From an uncultured Clostridium sp. (GTDB taxonomy: Bacteria; Bacillota; Clostridia; TANB77; CAG-508): 13,875 nt of DNA. Every line of letters begins with the position of its first letter. Within the stretch, counting starts at the first letter, position 1. A program made the translations under genes and the position numbers. Positions 1-6,438 of this stretch are shown in pieces. The notes under the pieces are model-generated. The model searched no databases. It saw only the letters and a program-made list of their open reading frames with translations, and was not told where the DNA came from. The DNA lies in NCBI GenBank assembly GCA_900552555.1, contig URZW01000031.1, forward strand, positions 1-13,875, read 5' to 3'.

Positions 1-12
1 TACATTTTTTGC

Positions 13-40
13 CTGAGTGAGAGCGGCTCAGTTTTGTATT
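13..40 (+). terminator. Possible intrinsic terminator of an upstream gene
   Basis: A 5-bp stem (CTGAG at 13-17 with CTCAG at 27-31) closes a 9-nt loop and is followed by TTTTGTATTTT. The patch is GC-richer than its surroundings, as terminators in this window tend to be. The stem is short and no upstream gene is visible, so the call is tentative. Confidence 0.35.
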
Positions 41-154
41 TTAGATTTTCTTTTTGAATGTAATGAACAAGATATGATATCAAATATATAAACCTTAAGG
101 TGGCAACTTACACAAAAAAATTTCTAAATCTGTGAGTTGTAACTACAAGAACTA

Positions 155-184
155 TGAATTGTAGCAAAAATTTGTATAATATTA
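155..184 (+). promoter_or_regulatory. Candidate promoter of sleB-ypeB (sigma-G-like, overlapping a sigma-A-like -10)
   Basis: TGAATT (155-160) is followed after 17 nt by AATATTA (178-184), close to the forespore sigma-G pattern TGMATA-N17-CATNNTA. A TATAAT at 175-180 overlaps it, but I see no good sigma-A -35 at the right distance. In Bacillus subtilis sleB-ypeB is a sigma-G operon, which favours the first reading. Overlapping inverted repeats lie at 137-148 (TTGTAACTACAA) and at 143-148/159-164 (CTACAA/TTGTAG). They cover the -35 region and could be a regulator site. Confidence 0.35.
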
Positions 185-233
185 AAAATTTTGTAAAAAA
201 TATAAATGAAAATTTTATAAAAAAGGTGATAGT

Positions 234-707
234 GTGAAAAAATATTTAAAAGTAATTTTAGCAATAATTTTATTAATGTTATTCACAATTTGTTTGTTTA
301 TTGTGGATAAAGGAAACGTAAATAATGTTTCGTTAGCAAAAACAACGAGTACATCAGATGTTCAACTAATGGCAAGAGCAATAAATGGTGAGGCAAGGGG
401 AGAACCATATGAAGGACAAGTTGCAGTTGGTGCAGTTATTTTGAATAGAGTTAAAGATTCAAGATTTCCAAATAGCATTTCGGGTGTAATCTATCAACCG
501 GGTGCGTTTACAGCTGTATCAGATGGACAAATAAATGCAACTATAAGTGAGAGCTCAACTGTGTATAAAGCTGCACAAGATGCTAAGAATGGATGGGACC
601 CAACTGGTGGTTGTGTGTATTATTTTAATCCAGCAACTGCAACAAATAAGTGGATTTGGTCTAGACCACTAATTAAGACTATTGGAAAACATAGATTCTG
701 TAAATAA
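234..707 (+). CDS. sleB: Spore cortex-lytic enzyme SleB (Hydrolase_2 family), lacking a peptidoglycan-binding domain
   Basis: The 157-aa product degrades spore cortex peptidoglycan during germination. SleB enzymes are lytic transglycosylases specific for muramic-delta-lactam cortex. Residues 5-24 form a hydrophobic signal or anchor, which suggests export from the forespore. The Hydrolase_2 domain fills residues 43-157. It carries the diagnostic ARAINGEARGEPYEGQ block (E53 is the presumed catalytic acid), then AVILNRV and a C-terminal GCVYYFNPATA/KWIW region. Bacillus SleB has an extra N-terminal PG_binding_1 domain that is absent here, giving CwlJ-like length. The signal peptide and the adjacent ypeB argue for SleB rather than CwlJ. 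The start is GTG, preceded by AAAGGTGAT at good spacing. ypeB follows 17 nt downstream, so co-transcription is likely. Confidence 0.92.
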   Translation: MKKYLKVILAIILLMLFTICLFIVDKGNVNNVSLAKTTSTSDVQLMARAINGEARGEPYEGQVAVGAVILNRVKDSRFPNSISGVIYQPGAFTAVSDGQINATISESSTVYKAAQDAKNGWDPTGGCVYYFNPATATNKWIWSRPLIKTIGKHRFCK

Positions 708-724
708 AATAGAAAGGAGATTTT

Positions 725-2092
725 ATGAAAAATATGAAAAAAATACAAATTAATATGGCCTATATTATAATTGCAATTGTAGTATTTATTGTTGTTATAG
801 GAGGCTTGATTTATGTAGTTGTAAATAACAATAAAGAAGCAAAAACAGCATCACAAAACACATATAATATGGCATTTTATGAAGTAGTTGATTATGTTCA
901 AAATGTTGAAACATATCTAGCTAAATCTTTAATTTCAAGTACACCTGAACATGGTGCAGAAACTCTAACAAATGTGTGGAGAGAGGCAAATTTGGCACAA
1001 GCATATTTATCTCAATTACCAATTGAAAGTCAAGAGCTAGCAAATACTGAAAAATTTTTAAACCAAGTTAGTGATTATAGTTATTCATTATCAAGAAAAA
1101 ATATTTATAATGAAAGTTTATCAGATGAGGATTTAAAAAATTTAAAGGATTTACACAATTATAGTGTAGAGTTAGAAAATACTTTAAATCAATTATCAGA
1201 TGATATAAATTCTGGAAGAATTAAGTGGGATGAACTTACAAATAAAGGTACTACTGCATTTGCACAACAGGTAAGCACAAGTTCAATGGATGGCTTTAGT
1301 AATTTAGAAGAAAATTTTCATCAATATTCTGGGTTAATATATGATGGTGCTTTTTCTGAACATCTTACAAATGGAGAGAAAAAAGGTTTAACAGGTGATG
1401 ATATTGATGAAGAGACTGCAAAGCAAAAAGCTATTGATTTTATAGGAAAAGATAATGTTCAAAATGTTGAAAATTTAGGATTTTCAGAAAATGCAACAAT
1501 ACCTGAATATGATTTTTCAGTAAAAACAAATTCAGAAGAGAGTATTAGTATTTCAATTTCTAAAAAGGGTGGTCATATTGTTTATATGAATTCTAATAGA
1601 GAGGTAAATGCTGAAAGTATTTCTCAAGAAGAGGCTAATTCTAAGGGAAAAGAGTTTTTGAATAATCATGGTATTATGGATATGAAAGAAACTTATTATT
1701 TGAAACAGGATGGAATTGTTACTATAAATTATGCATATGTTCAAAATGATGTTGTTGTTTATTCTGATTTAATTAAAGTTAAAGTTGCATTGGATAATGG
1801 TGAAGTTTTAGGTATTGAAACAACGGGTTATTTAAATAATCATACAAAAAGAGATACTTCTAAAATTAAAATTAGTAAAGAATCTGCTAAAAAAACTTTG
1901 AATAAGGATTTACAAATTTCTTCTGAAGGTATGGCTATAATACCTACGGAATTTGAAACTGAAATTTTGTGTTACGAGTTTAAAGGCAAAGTTGATGATA
2001 AGGAATTTTTGGTGTATATAAATGCTGAAAATGGTAGGGAAGAAGATATTTTGATTATTACAAATACTCCGAATGGAACTTTGACAATGTAA
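725..2092 (+). CDS. ypeB: Germination protein YpeB, SleB partner
   Basis: The 455-aa product matches the usual length of YpeB, which B. subtilis needs to localise and stabilise SleB in the spore. One transmembrane helix spans about residues 12-33 after a short basic N terminus (KNMKK), so the rest should lie outside the membrane. Residues 40-215 are helical and include the conserved-looking LEENFHQYSGLIYDGAFSEH stretch. Three PepSY-like repeats follow at about 226-296, 298-370 and 381-445, each opening with a pattern like E(T/E)AKQKA. PepSY modules are thought to restrain peptidases or hydrolases, which fits control of SleB. AGAAAGGAGA lies just before ATG 725. A second ATG at codon 4 is possible but less well spaced. 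The gene order sleB-ypeB is conserved across spore-formers. Confidence 0.93.
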   Translation: MKNMKKIQINMAYIIIAIVVFIVVIGGLIYVVVNNNKEAKTASQNTYNMAFYEVVDYVQNVETYLAKSLISSTPEHGAETLTNVWREANLAQAYLSQLPIESQELANTEKFLNQVSDYSYSLSRKNIYNESLSDEDLKNLKDLHNYSVELENTLNQLSDDINSGRIKWDELTNKGTTAFAQQVSTSSMDGFSNLEENFHQYSGLIYDGAFSEHLTNGEKKGLTGDDIDEETAKQKAIDFIGKDNVQNVENLGFSENATIPEYDFSVKTNSEESISISISKKGGHIVYMNSNREVNAESISQEEANSKGKEFLNNHGIMDMKETYYLKQDGIVTINYAYVQNDVVVYSDLIKVKVALDNGEVLGIETTGYLNNHTKRDTSKIKISKESAKKTLNKDLQISSEGMAIIPTEFETEILCYEFKGKVDDKEFLVYINAENGREEDILIITNTPNGTLTM

Positions 2093-2100
2093 AGAATTTT

Positions 2101-2165
2101 AAATTGAAAAAAGGTTGTTAAATTGCGGATTTGTTATTTTACACTTTAACAACCTGTTTCAATTT
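2101..2165. terminator. Long two-part hairpin between convergent ypeB and the VanW gene
   Basis: Two perfect stems stack. AAATTGAAA (2101-2109) pairs with 2157-2165. Inside it, AGGTTGTTAAA (2112-2122) pairs with TTTAACAACCT (2145-2155). Only small internal bulges separate the stems, and the loop is 22 nt. The hairpin starts 8 nt after the ypeB stop and ends 7 nt short of the VanW stop. It is probably a bidirectional terminator, although neither side has a long uninterrupted T tract. Confidence 0.75.
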
Positions 2166-2172
2166 GAATTTA

Positions 2173-3870
2173 TTAGTGTCTTTTATATGTATCTTTTGAA
2201 AGTAATGTGGTACTTACAACATTACCGTTTTTTTTCAAAATTTTATAGGCTTCTGAATAAATAGCAGTAGCTGTTGTGCCAGTTGTTCTAGAAGTTATTT
2301 GAACTTCGTAATCATTATCTGTTTTTAAGCCCCAAATTTTAAAATTAGCAATACCACCAGAAACAGAACAAGTAATTTTTATAGGATAATCTCTATTATT
2401 TTTAAATTTAAAATCAATTGCTCCGTAAACAACAGTTGCATCTCTACTAGGACCAACATATGAAGGAACAAATTGGTGGTTACTTCTTTCTACTATATCT
2501 AAATTTGCATATACTACAGCATTATACAATGTGGTGGTTATTTGGCAAATTCCACCACCTATTCCGTCTTCAACTCTACCAGAGACATATACAGGTGCCT
2601 CTTTGTAACCAGCTTGAATTGTTCTTTCTCCAACAACTTTATTGTATGAAAATGTTTCTCCTGGCATTAGAACTGTGCCATTAATTTTATTTGCTGCTAA
2701 TATTAAATTTGTTGTACGATTTTTATTACTTGTTGCATATTTTGTTGAAAATTCAGATAACAGATTTGGAAAGGCTTCTGTACCAATCATATTTGTTGTT
2801 ACACTTGGGTGCAATACTTTTAAAGGTATAACATATTCTTCTTTATCTTCTTTCAATAAATTTTTTGCTTCATCTAATGAAATTTTAAAATCCATTCCGT
2901 TTTCACTTGGGTGTACAACATATGGGTCTTGAGTAAAGTAAGCATTTACAGGTTCTTTGTGTATTTCATTATAAATAGAATCTATATCTATTGGGTTTGG
3001 GGAAGCGTCACTTGTAATTAATTCCAAAGGATTATTAAGTACATTTAATTTTTTTAATTCTTTTTCTATGTAATTTGCTGATTCATTTACATTGACAATT
3101 TTTCCAGATTTACCTTTTGTTATTATTAAATTATTTCCATCTATGTAACAACTGCTTTCTATCATTTTATCTGGTAATTTTGTTGAAATATCTTCTAAGT
3201 CGTGTTTTAGTTGTTCTTCATCAATTGAAAAATCAATATCTATGTCTGTTTTTGAAAAAAATGTTTTTAAAATAGTTAAATTTCTTTCAAAAATGTTTCC
3301 GCTTTTTCCAACATTATATGCACTATCAATTGTTTTATCTAAGTTAAAGTATATGGATAATTGTGATGCTGAAAGTGAAGTTTCAAAATCATTGTGTTTT
3401 AATTGTATTTCTTCTGGAATTGATGAGTTTATGTAATTTGCAACTTTTTGTCTGGCTTCTGCTTTACTTAAATTAGAAACACCGATTCCTTTTATTGAAA
3501 TTCCTTTTGCTATTGTAGTGCTTTTTAGGTTTATAATTGAAAATGTGAAAAATGTAATTAATAAAAGTAAAATGATGCTAATAATAATTATAGTAAAAAC
3601 TAGTAATGAATGAGATTTATTTTTTGGTTTTATTGCTGTTTCGTCTAATGGTTTAAATACTTTTTGTTGTTCTGGGTTAGTAATTTTATCAGCATTTTGT
3701 GTTACATTCTTAATTGAATTATTTTTTTCTTCTAAATTTTCTATAATTTTTTCTGTATTTTTAGGTTGATTTTCTTTATTTTTACTTGTGTTTTCTTTTG
3801 ATGTTTCTATTAAAATTTGATTTTTATTTTTTTTATTTGTATTAATATCTTCTTTTTCTGTTGCTTTCAT
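2173..3870 (-). CDS. Membrane-anchored VanW-family protein with a long charged cytoplasmic tail
   Basis: The 565-aa product resembles the YoaR/VanW family of Gram-positive surface proteins. The family was named from vancomycin-resistance clusters, and its biochemical role is not established. Residues 1-85 are rich in Lys, Asn, Glu and Thr and look disordered. A single hydrophobic segment lies at about 86-114, so the remainder is extracellular. Residues 120-300 resemble the PG_binding_4 region often found before VanW domains. The VanW domain covers about 373-510, with MPGETFSYN (402-410), the signature GGGICQ (439-444) and NHQFVPSY (464-471). The last 50 residues form a short strand-rich tail and no G5 domain is evident. 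AAAGGAGA lies 7-8 nt before the ATG. Two peptidoglycan genes lie nearby, but this gene stands alone between convergent and divergent neighbours. No vanHAX-type genes are visible, so resistance should not be inferred. Confidence 0.88.
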   Translation of the reverse strand: MKATEKEDINTNKKNKNQILIETSKENTSKNKENQPKNTEKIIENLEEKNNSIKNVTQNADKITNPEQQKVFKPLDETAIKPKNKSHSLLVFTIIIISIILLLLITFFTFSIINLKSTTIAKGISIKGIGVSNLSKAEARQKVANYINSSIPEEIQLKHNDFETSLSASQLSIYFNLDKTIDSAYNVGKSGNIFERNLTILKTFFSKTDIDIDFSIDEEQLKHDLEDISTKLPDKMIESSCYIDGNNLIITKGKSGKIVNVNESANYIEKELKKLNVLNNPLELITSDASPNPIDIDSIYNEIHKEPVNAYFTQDPYVVHPSENGMDFKISLDEAKNLLKEDKEEYVIPLKVLHPSVTTNMIGTEAFPNLLSEFSTKYATSNKNRTTNLILAANKINGTVLMPGETFSYNKVVGERTIQAGYKEAPVYVSGRVEDGIGGGICQITTTLYNAVVYANLDIVERSNHQFVPSYVGPSRDATVVYGAIDFKFKNNRDYPIKITCSVSGGIANFKIWGLKTDNDYEVQITSRTTGTTATAIYSEAYKILKKNGNVVSTTLLSKDTYKRH

Positions 3871-3892
3871 ATATTTCTCCTTTAAATTGTCT

Positions 3893-3898
3893 ATTATA
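3893..3898 (-). promoter_or_regulatory. Candidate -10 element of the VanW gene
   Basis: On the minus strand a perfect TATAAT sits 22 nt upstream of the VanW ATG, at a suitable distance given the ribosome-binding site between them. The -35 region at 16-18 nt spacing (ATTTCT or AATTTC) is poor, so the sigma factor is uncertain. Confidence 0.4.
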
Positions 3899-3993
3899 GT
3901 ATATCATGAGTTTAAGAAATTTACTACTAAAAAATTTAAAAAAATATCAAAATTTTACTAAAATATTTTTTTTATTTTGGCAAATAATAATAT

Positions 3994-4019
3994 TGATAAA
4001 ACTTAATTTGGTTTTATCA
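3994..4019 (+). promoter_or_regulatory. Hairpin abutting the SASP ribosome-binding site
   Basis: TGATAAAAC (3994-4002) and GTTTTATCA (4011-4019) form a perfect 9-bp stem with an 8-nt loop. The hairpin ends two bases before the AAGGAGG Shine-Dalgarno at 4022-4028. If transcribed, it would sit at the 5' side of the ribosome-binding site and could stabilise the late-sporulation mRNA. As DNA it could be an operator. Confidence 0.5.
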
Positions 4020-4033
4020 GTAAGGAGGATGTT

Positions 4034-4213
4034 ATGTCTAGAAATAGTAAACTGATATCTGAAAATTTAAGAGAAGAAATTGCAAAAGAATTAGGTGTTT
4101 ATGAACAAGTTAAACAAGATGGCGGAAGCTGGGCTGGAGTTTCTTCTAGAGATTGTGGAAATATAGTTACAAAGGCGATAGAGATAGCAAATCGTTCAGT
4201 TGAAAATAAATAG
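4034..4213 (+). CDS. Alpha/beta-type small acid-soluble spore protein (SASP)
   Basis: The 59-aa product belongs to the SASP family, which saturates forespore DNA, protects it from UV and heat, and is degraded by the GPR protease at germination. Two family blocks are visible: EEIAKELGV (residues 14-22), matching the usual E-(I/F)-A-x-E-L-G block where GPR cuts, and GGSWAGVSSRDCGNIV (30-45), matching the G-x-x-(T/S)-S-R-(D/E)-x-G-N/S DNA-contact block. A cysteine (C41) replaces the usual alanine in that second block, which is unusual. The C terminus is a helix (TKAIEIANRSV). AAGGAGG lies 5 nt before the ATG. A very AT-rich sigma-G-like pair (AAAATA 3960-3965, AATAATA 3983-3989) lies upstream, but at this base composition it is weak evidence. 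The gene is short enough to be missed by length cut-offs. Confidence 0.85.
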   Translation: MSRNSKLISENLREEIAKELGVYEQVKQDGGSWAGVSSRDCGNIVTKAIEIANRSVENK

Positions 4214-4250
4214 TTAAAAATTGTTTTTGTGATAACACAGAGTATTTTAA

Positions 4251-4290
4251 AAAGGTCAGAAATTCTGGCCTTTAAATATTTTTATTTTTT
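4251..4290. terminator. Bidirectional intrinsic terminator shared by SASP and XRE genes
   Basis: AAAGGTCAG (4251-4259) pairs with CTGGCCTTT (4265-4273) in a 9-bp stem with one G-T wobble and a 5-nt loop. T-rich sequence follows on the plus strand (ATTTTTATTTTTT). On the minus strand, TTTAAAATACT follows the stem. The 3' arm overlaps the TAA of the XRE gene (4272-4274). Confidence 0.85.
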
Positions 4291-4580
4291 CTTTTATTAT
4301 TTTTTTCTAATAGTATTAATCCTTTTTTTATTTTTTCTATAATTTTTTTGTTTTCAGAATTTAATGAATTATATGGGGTTGTGATTTTTAGGTCTAATAG
4401 TTCATCAGAGCTTACATTTAAAAATATGCATATGTTTTTTAGTAAATCTGCTGATATTGTTCTTTTTCCTTTTTCGTAGGCATTATAAGTTGTTGGTTGC
4501 ATATGTAGGTATTTTGCCATTTCTTTTTGTTTTATGTCTTTGTCTTCTCTTATATTTCTGATTTTTTCATATAATTCCAT
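4272..4580 (-). CDS. XRE-family helix-turn-helix regulator
   Basis: The 102-aa product is a DNA-binding regulator with an HTH_3 (Cro/C1-type) domain at about residues 6-63. The pattern IRNIREDKDIKQKEMAKYL, then the recognition-helix region QPTTYNAYEKGKRTIS, then LLKNICIFLNVSSDELLDL is characteristic. Residues 68-102 form a short, lysine-rich tail with no recognisable effector or protease domain, so the protein may act as a simple dimeric repressor. AGAGGTGAT precedes the ATG at suitable spacing. A TATACT at 4645-4650 on the minus strand is a possible -10, with a weak -35. The gene is divergent from murF across a region full of palindromes and GTGAA/TTCAC half-sites, the best candidates for its own operators. 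The targets are unknown. Confidence 0.88.
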   Translation of the reverse strand: MELYEKIRNIREDKDIKQKEMAKYLHMQPTTYNAYEKGKRTISADLLKNICIFLNVSSDELLDLKITTPYNSLNSENKKIIEKIKKGLILLEKNNKRKNKNI

Positions 4581-4697
4581 TGTATCACCTCTGTTAGTTA
4601 GAATTACTACTTATGGGTTAAAAAAGTGAAATTCGAATGATGAAAGTATAGTGTTTTTAATTATTTTTCCTTTTAACTTATAAGTTATTCTAATTTT

Positions 4698-4732
4698 TTC
4701 ACAAAAAGTGAATTTATTATGGATAAATTCAC
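4698..4732. promoter_or_regulatory. Overlapping inverted repeats, candidate XRE operators
   Basis: TTCAC-AAAAA-GTGAA (4698-4712) overlaps GTGAATTTAT-TATGG-ATAAATTCAC (4708-4732), the latter with perfect 10-bp arms. The central GTGAA is shared. Additional copies at 4626, 4758 and 4849 suggest a multi-site regulatory region. Assignment to the neighbouring XRE protein is inference from position. Confidence 0.5.
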
Positions 4733-4898
4733 AAATTAAGAACAACAATATAATATATTCACGTTTTACAAATTTTATGATTTAAATTTGCAAAATTGGA
4801 ATTATTGTTACTGTATAATGTTTTACTTATATAGTCAACTATTATATTGTGAATAGTAATATTCAGTAATGAATTATTATAAAAATAATGAAAAAAGA

Positions 4899-4927
4899 TT
4901 GCTAAAAATATAAAAAAAGCATATAAT
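4899..4927 (+). promoter_or_regulatory. Sigma-A promoter of murF-ddl
   Basis: TTGCTA (4899-4904) and TATAAT (4922-4927) are separated by exactly 17 nt. The -10 is a perfect consensus match and the -35 matches at four of six positions. Transcription would start near 4934, leaving a leader of roughly 75 nt before the murF ATG. Confidence 0.65.
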
Positions 4928-5010
4928 CTATCAAGAAAATTGTTACAGATTTTCAAAAATAATATTTAAAGAATTATTTTTGATAGGTAATAAAGATAGA
5001 GGTGGAGTAT

Positions 5011-6393
5011 ATGAAAGTAAAAGATATAATAAGAGTAACAAATGGAAAACTAATAAAAGGGAACGAAGAAGCAAAAATCAGGGAATTTTGCAAAGATACA
5101 AGAATAATTAAGGAGGGAGATACATATATAGGAATAAAAGGAGAAAATTTTGATGGAAATACATTATGGAAAAAAGCATTTGAAGCTGGGGCTAGTACAG
5201 TAATAGTACAAGGAATAGATTTTTCAGTAGAAAATTTGGAACAATATGAAAATAAGAATATAATTGAAGTTGAAGATACAATACAAGCATTGGCAGATAT
5301 TGCAACATATAAAAGAATATCAATGGGAAAAGATTTTAAAGTTGTTGGAGTGACTGGAAGTGTTGGGAAAACTAGTACAAAAGATATTGTAGCAAATGTA
5401 ATATCACAAAAATATAAAACATTAAAAACACAAGGAAACAACAATAATAATATTGGATTACCATTTACAATGTTTAATTTAAAAGACCAAGAGGCAGCTG
5501 TTATTGAAATGGGAATGAATCATTTTGGAGAAATAAGTAAATTAACGAAAATCGCAAAACCAACAATATCAGTAATTACAAATATAGGAACATCACATAT
5601 TGGAAATTTGGGTTCAAGGGAAAATATATTAAAAGCCAAATTAGAAATATTAGAGGGAATGGATAAAAAAGTTCTAGTTGTTAATAATGATAATGATTTA
5701 TTACATAAATATTATTTGGAAAATAAAGATGTAGAAATACATACATATGGGATAGAAAATGATTCAGAAGTAAAAGCAGAAGACATTGTTTTAAATGAAA
5801 ATGATAGCGAATTTGTTTGTAATATAAAAGGTGATAAATTTAGAGTTAAAGTTCCTGTTGGAGGAATTCATTTTGTATATAATGCAATATGTGCTGCAAC
5901 TGTTGGTATGCTAATGGGATTAAGCCAGGAACAGATAAAAAATGGAATTGAAACTTTTGAATTAACTAAAAAAAGAATGGATATAACAGAACTTAAAAAT
6001 GGAGTTACTATTATAAATGATAGTTATAATGCAAGTTTTGAGTCAATGCAAGCTTCATTAAAGTATTTGCAAGGTTTGAATTCTAAAAGAAAAATAGCTG
6101 TTTTAGGAGATATGTTTGAGCTTGGAGAATTCTCAAAAAAATTACATGAAAAAGTTGGAGTAGAAGTTGTTAAAAATAAAATTGATATTCTTGTTTGTTG
6201 TGGTAAAAATGCTAAATATATTGTTGATAGTGCAAAAAATGAGGGTATGTCAAAAGATAGTGTTTATTATTTTGAAAATAAAGATGAAATTGAAGATTTT
6301 GTTAGGAATAATTGGAAAAGTGGAGATGCTATTTTGTTTAAGGCTTCTAATGGAATGAAATTTTTTAATATAGTAGAAAATTTAATTAAATAA
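5011..6393 (+). CDS. murF: UDP-N-acetylmuramoyl-tripeptide--D-alanyl-D-alanine ligase MurF
   Basis: MurF joins D-Ala-D-Ala to UDP-MurNAc-tripeptide with ATP, the last cytoplasmic step of the peptidoglycan precursor. The 460-aa product has all three Mur ligase domains. The N-terminal domain runs to about residue 100. The ATPase core follows, with P-loop TGSVGKTST (115-123), the MurF-typical NNNNNIGLPFT and the metal/nucleotide block EMGMNHFGEI. The C-terminal domain contains NDSYNASFESM and AVLGDMFELGE. I chose ATG 5011 because AGAGGTGG lies just before it. A GTG at 5002 in the same frame would start inside the ribosome-binding site. The gene is followed after 45 nt by ddl, which makes the dipeptide MurF uses, so the two probably form an operon. 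No key residue appears to be missing. Confidence 0.95.
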   Translation: MKVKDIIRVTNGKLIKGNEEAKIREFCKDTRIIKEGDTYIGIKGENFDGNTLWKKAFEAGASTVIVQGIDFSVENLEQYENKNIIEVEDTIQALADIATYKRISMGKDFKVVGVTGSVGKTSTKDIVANVISQKYKTLKTQGNNNNNIGLPFTMFNLKDQEAAVIEMGMNHFGEISKLTKIAKPTISVITNIGTSHIGNLGSRENILKAKLEILEGMDKKVLVVNNDNDLLHKYYLENKDVEIHTYGIENDSEVKAEDIVLNENDSEFVCNIKGDKFRVKVPVGGIHFVYNAICAATVGMLMGLSQEQIKNGIETFELTKKRMDITELKNGVTIINDSYNASFESMQASLKYLQGLNSKRKIAVLGDMFELGEFSKKLHEKVGVEVVKNKIDILVCCGKNAKYIVDSAKNEGMSKDSVYYFENKDEIEDFVRNNWKSGDAILFKASNGMKFFNIVENLIK

Positions 6394-6438
6394 TTTATAT
6401 ATAATGCGTTTAATAATTATGTAAAAGGAGTAAAGAAT

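Larger units (their letters stand above)
4581..5010. other. Gene-free divergent control region between the XRE gene and murF
   Basis: I see no convincing gene in this 430-bp stretch. A 65-codon open frame on the minus strand (4759-4956) has no ribosome-binding site. The region holds a 14-bp palindrome TAACTTATAAGTTA (4674-4687) and TTCAC/GTGAA half-sites at 4626, 4698, 4708, 4728, 4758 and 4849. It also holds a lone TATAAT at 4814-4819 without a -35 and the murF promoter at 4899-4927. An AT-only hairpin (4955-4963 with 4973-4981) lies in the presumed murF leader. Confidence 0.7.

Noticed and set aside
2173..3870. Vancomycin resistance cluster suggested by VanW-like and Ddl-like genes
   Set aside because: No vanH, vanX, vanY or vanRS genes are present. 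The ligase loop EFYSYDAKY is of the ordinary D-Ala-D-Ala type, and VanW-family proteins are common outside resistance clusters.
4759..4956. 65-codon hydrophobic open frame on the minus strand between the XRE gene and murF
   Set aside because: It starts at TTG with no ribosome-binding site, overlaps the murF promoter, and its composition is what AT-rich noncoding DNA gives by chance.
5002..5010. GTG at 5002 as the murF start
   Set aside because: It lies within the Shine-Dalgarno-like AGAGGTGGAG. The ATG at 5011 is correctly spaced and gives the usual MurF N terminus.
4974..5444. 156-codon minus-strand open frame across the start of murF
   Set aside because: It is the antisense shadow of the conserved murF N-terminal coding region, with no ribosome-binding site or family motif.
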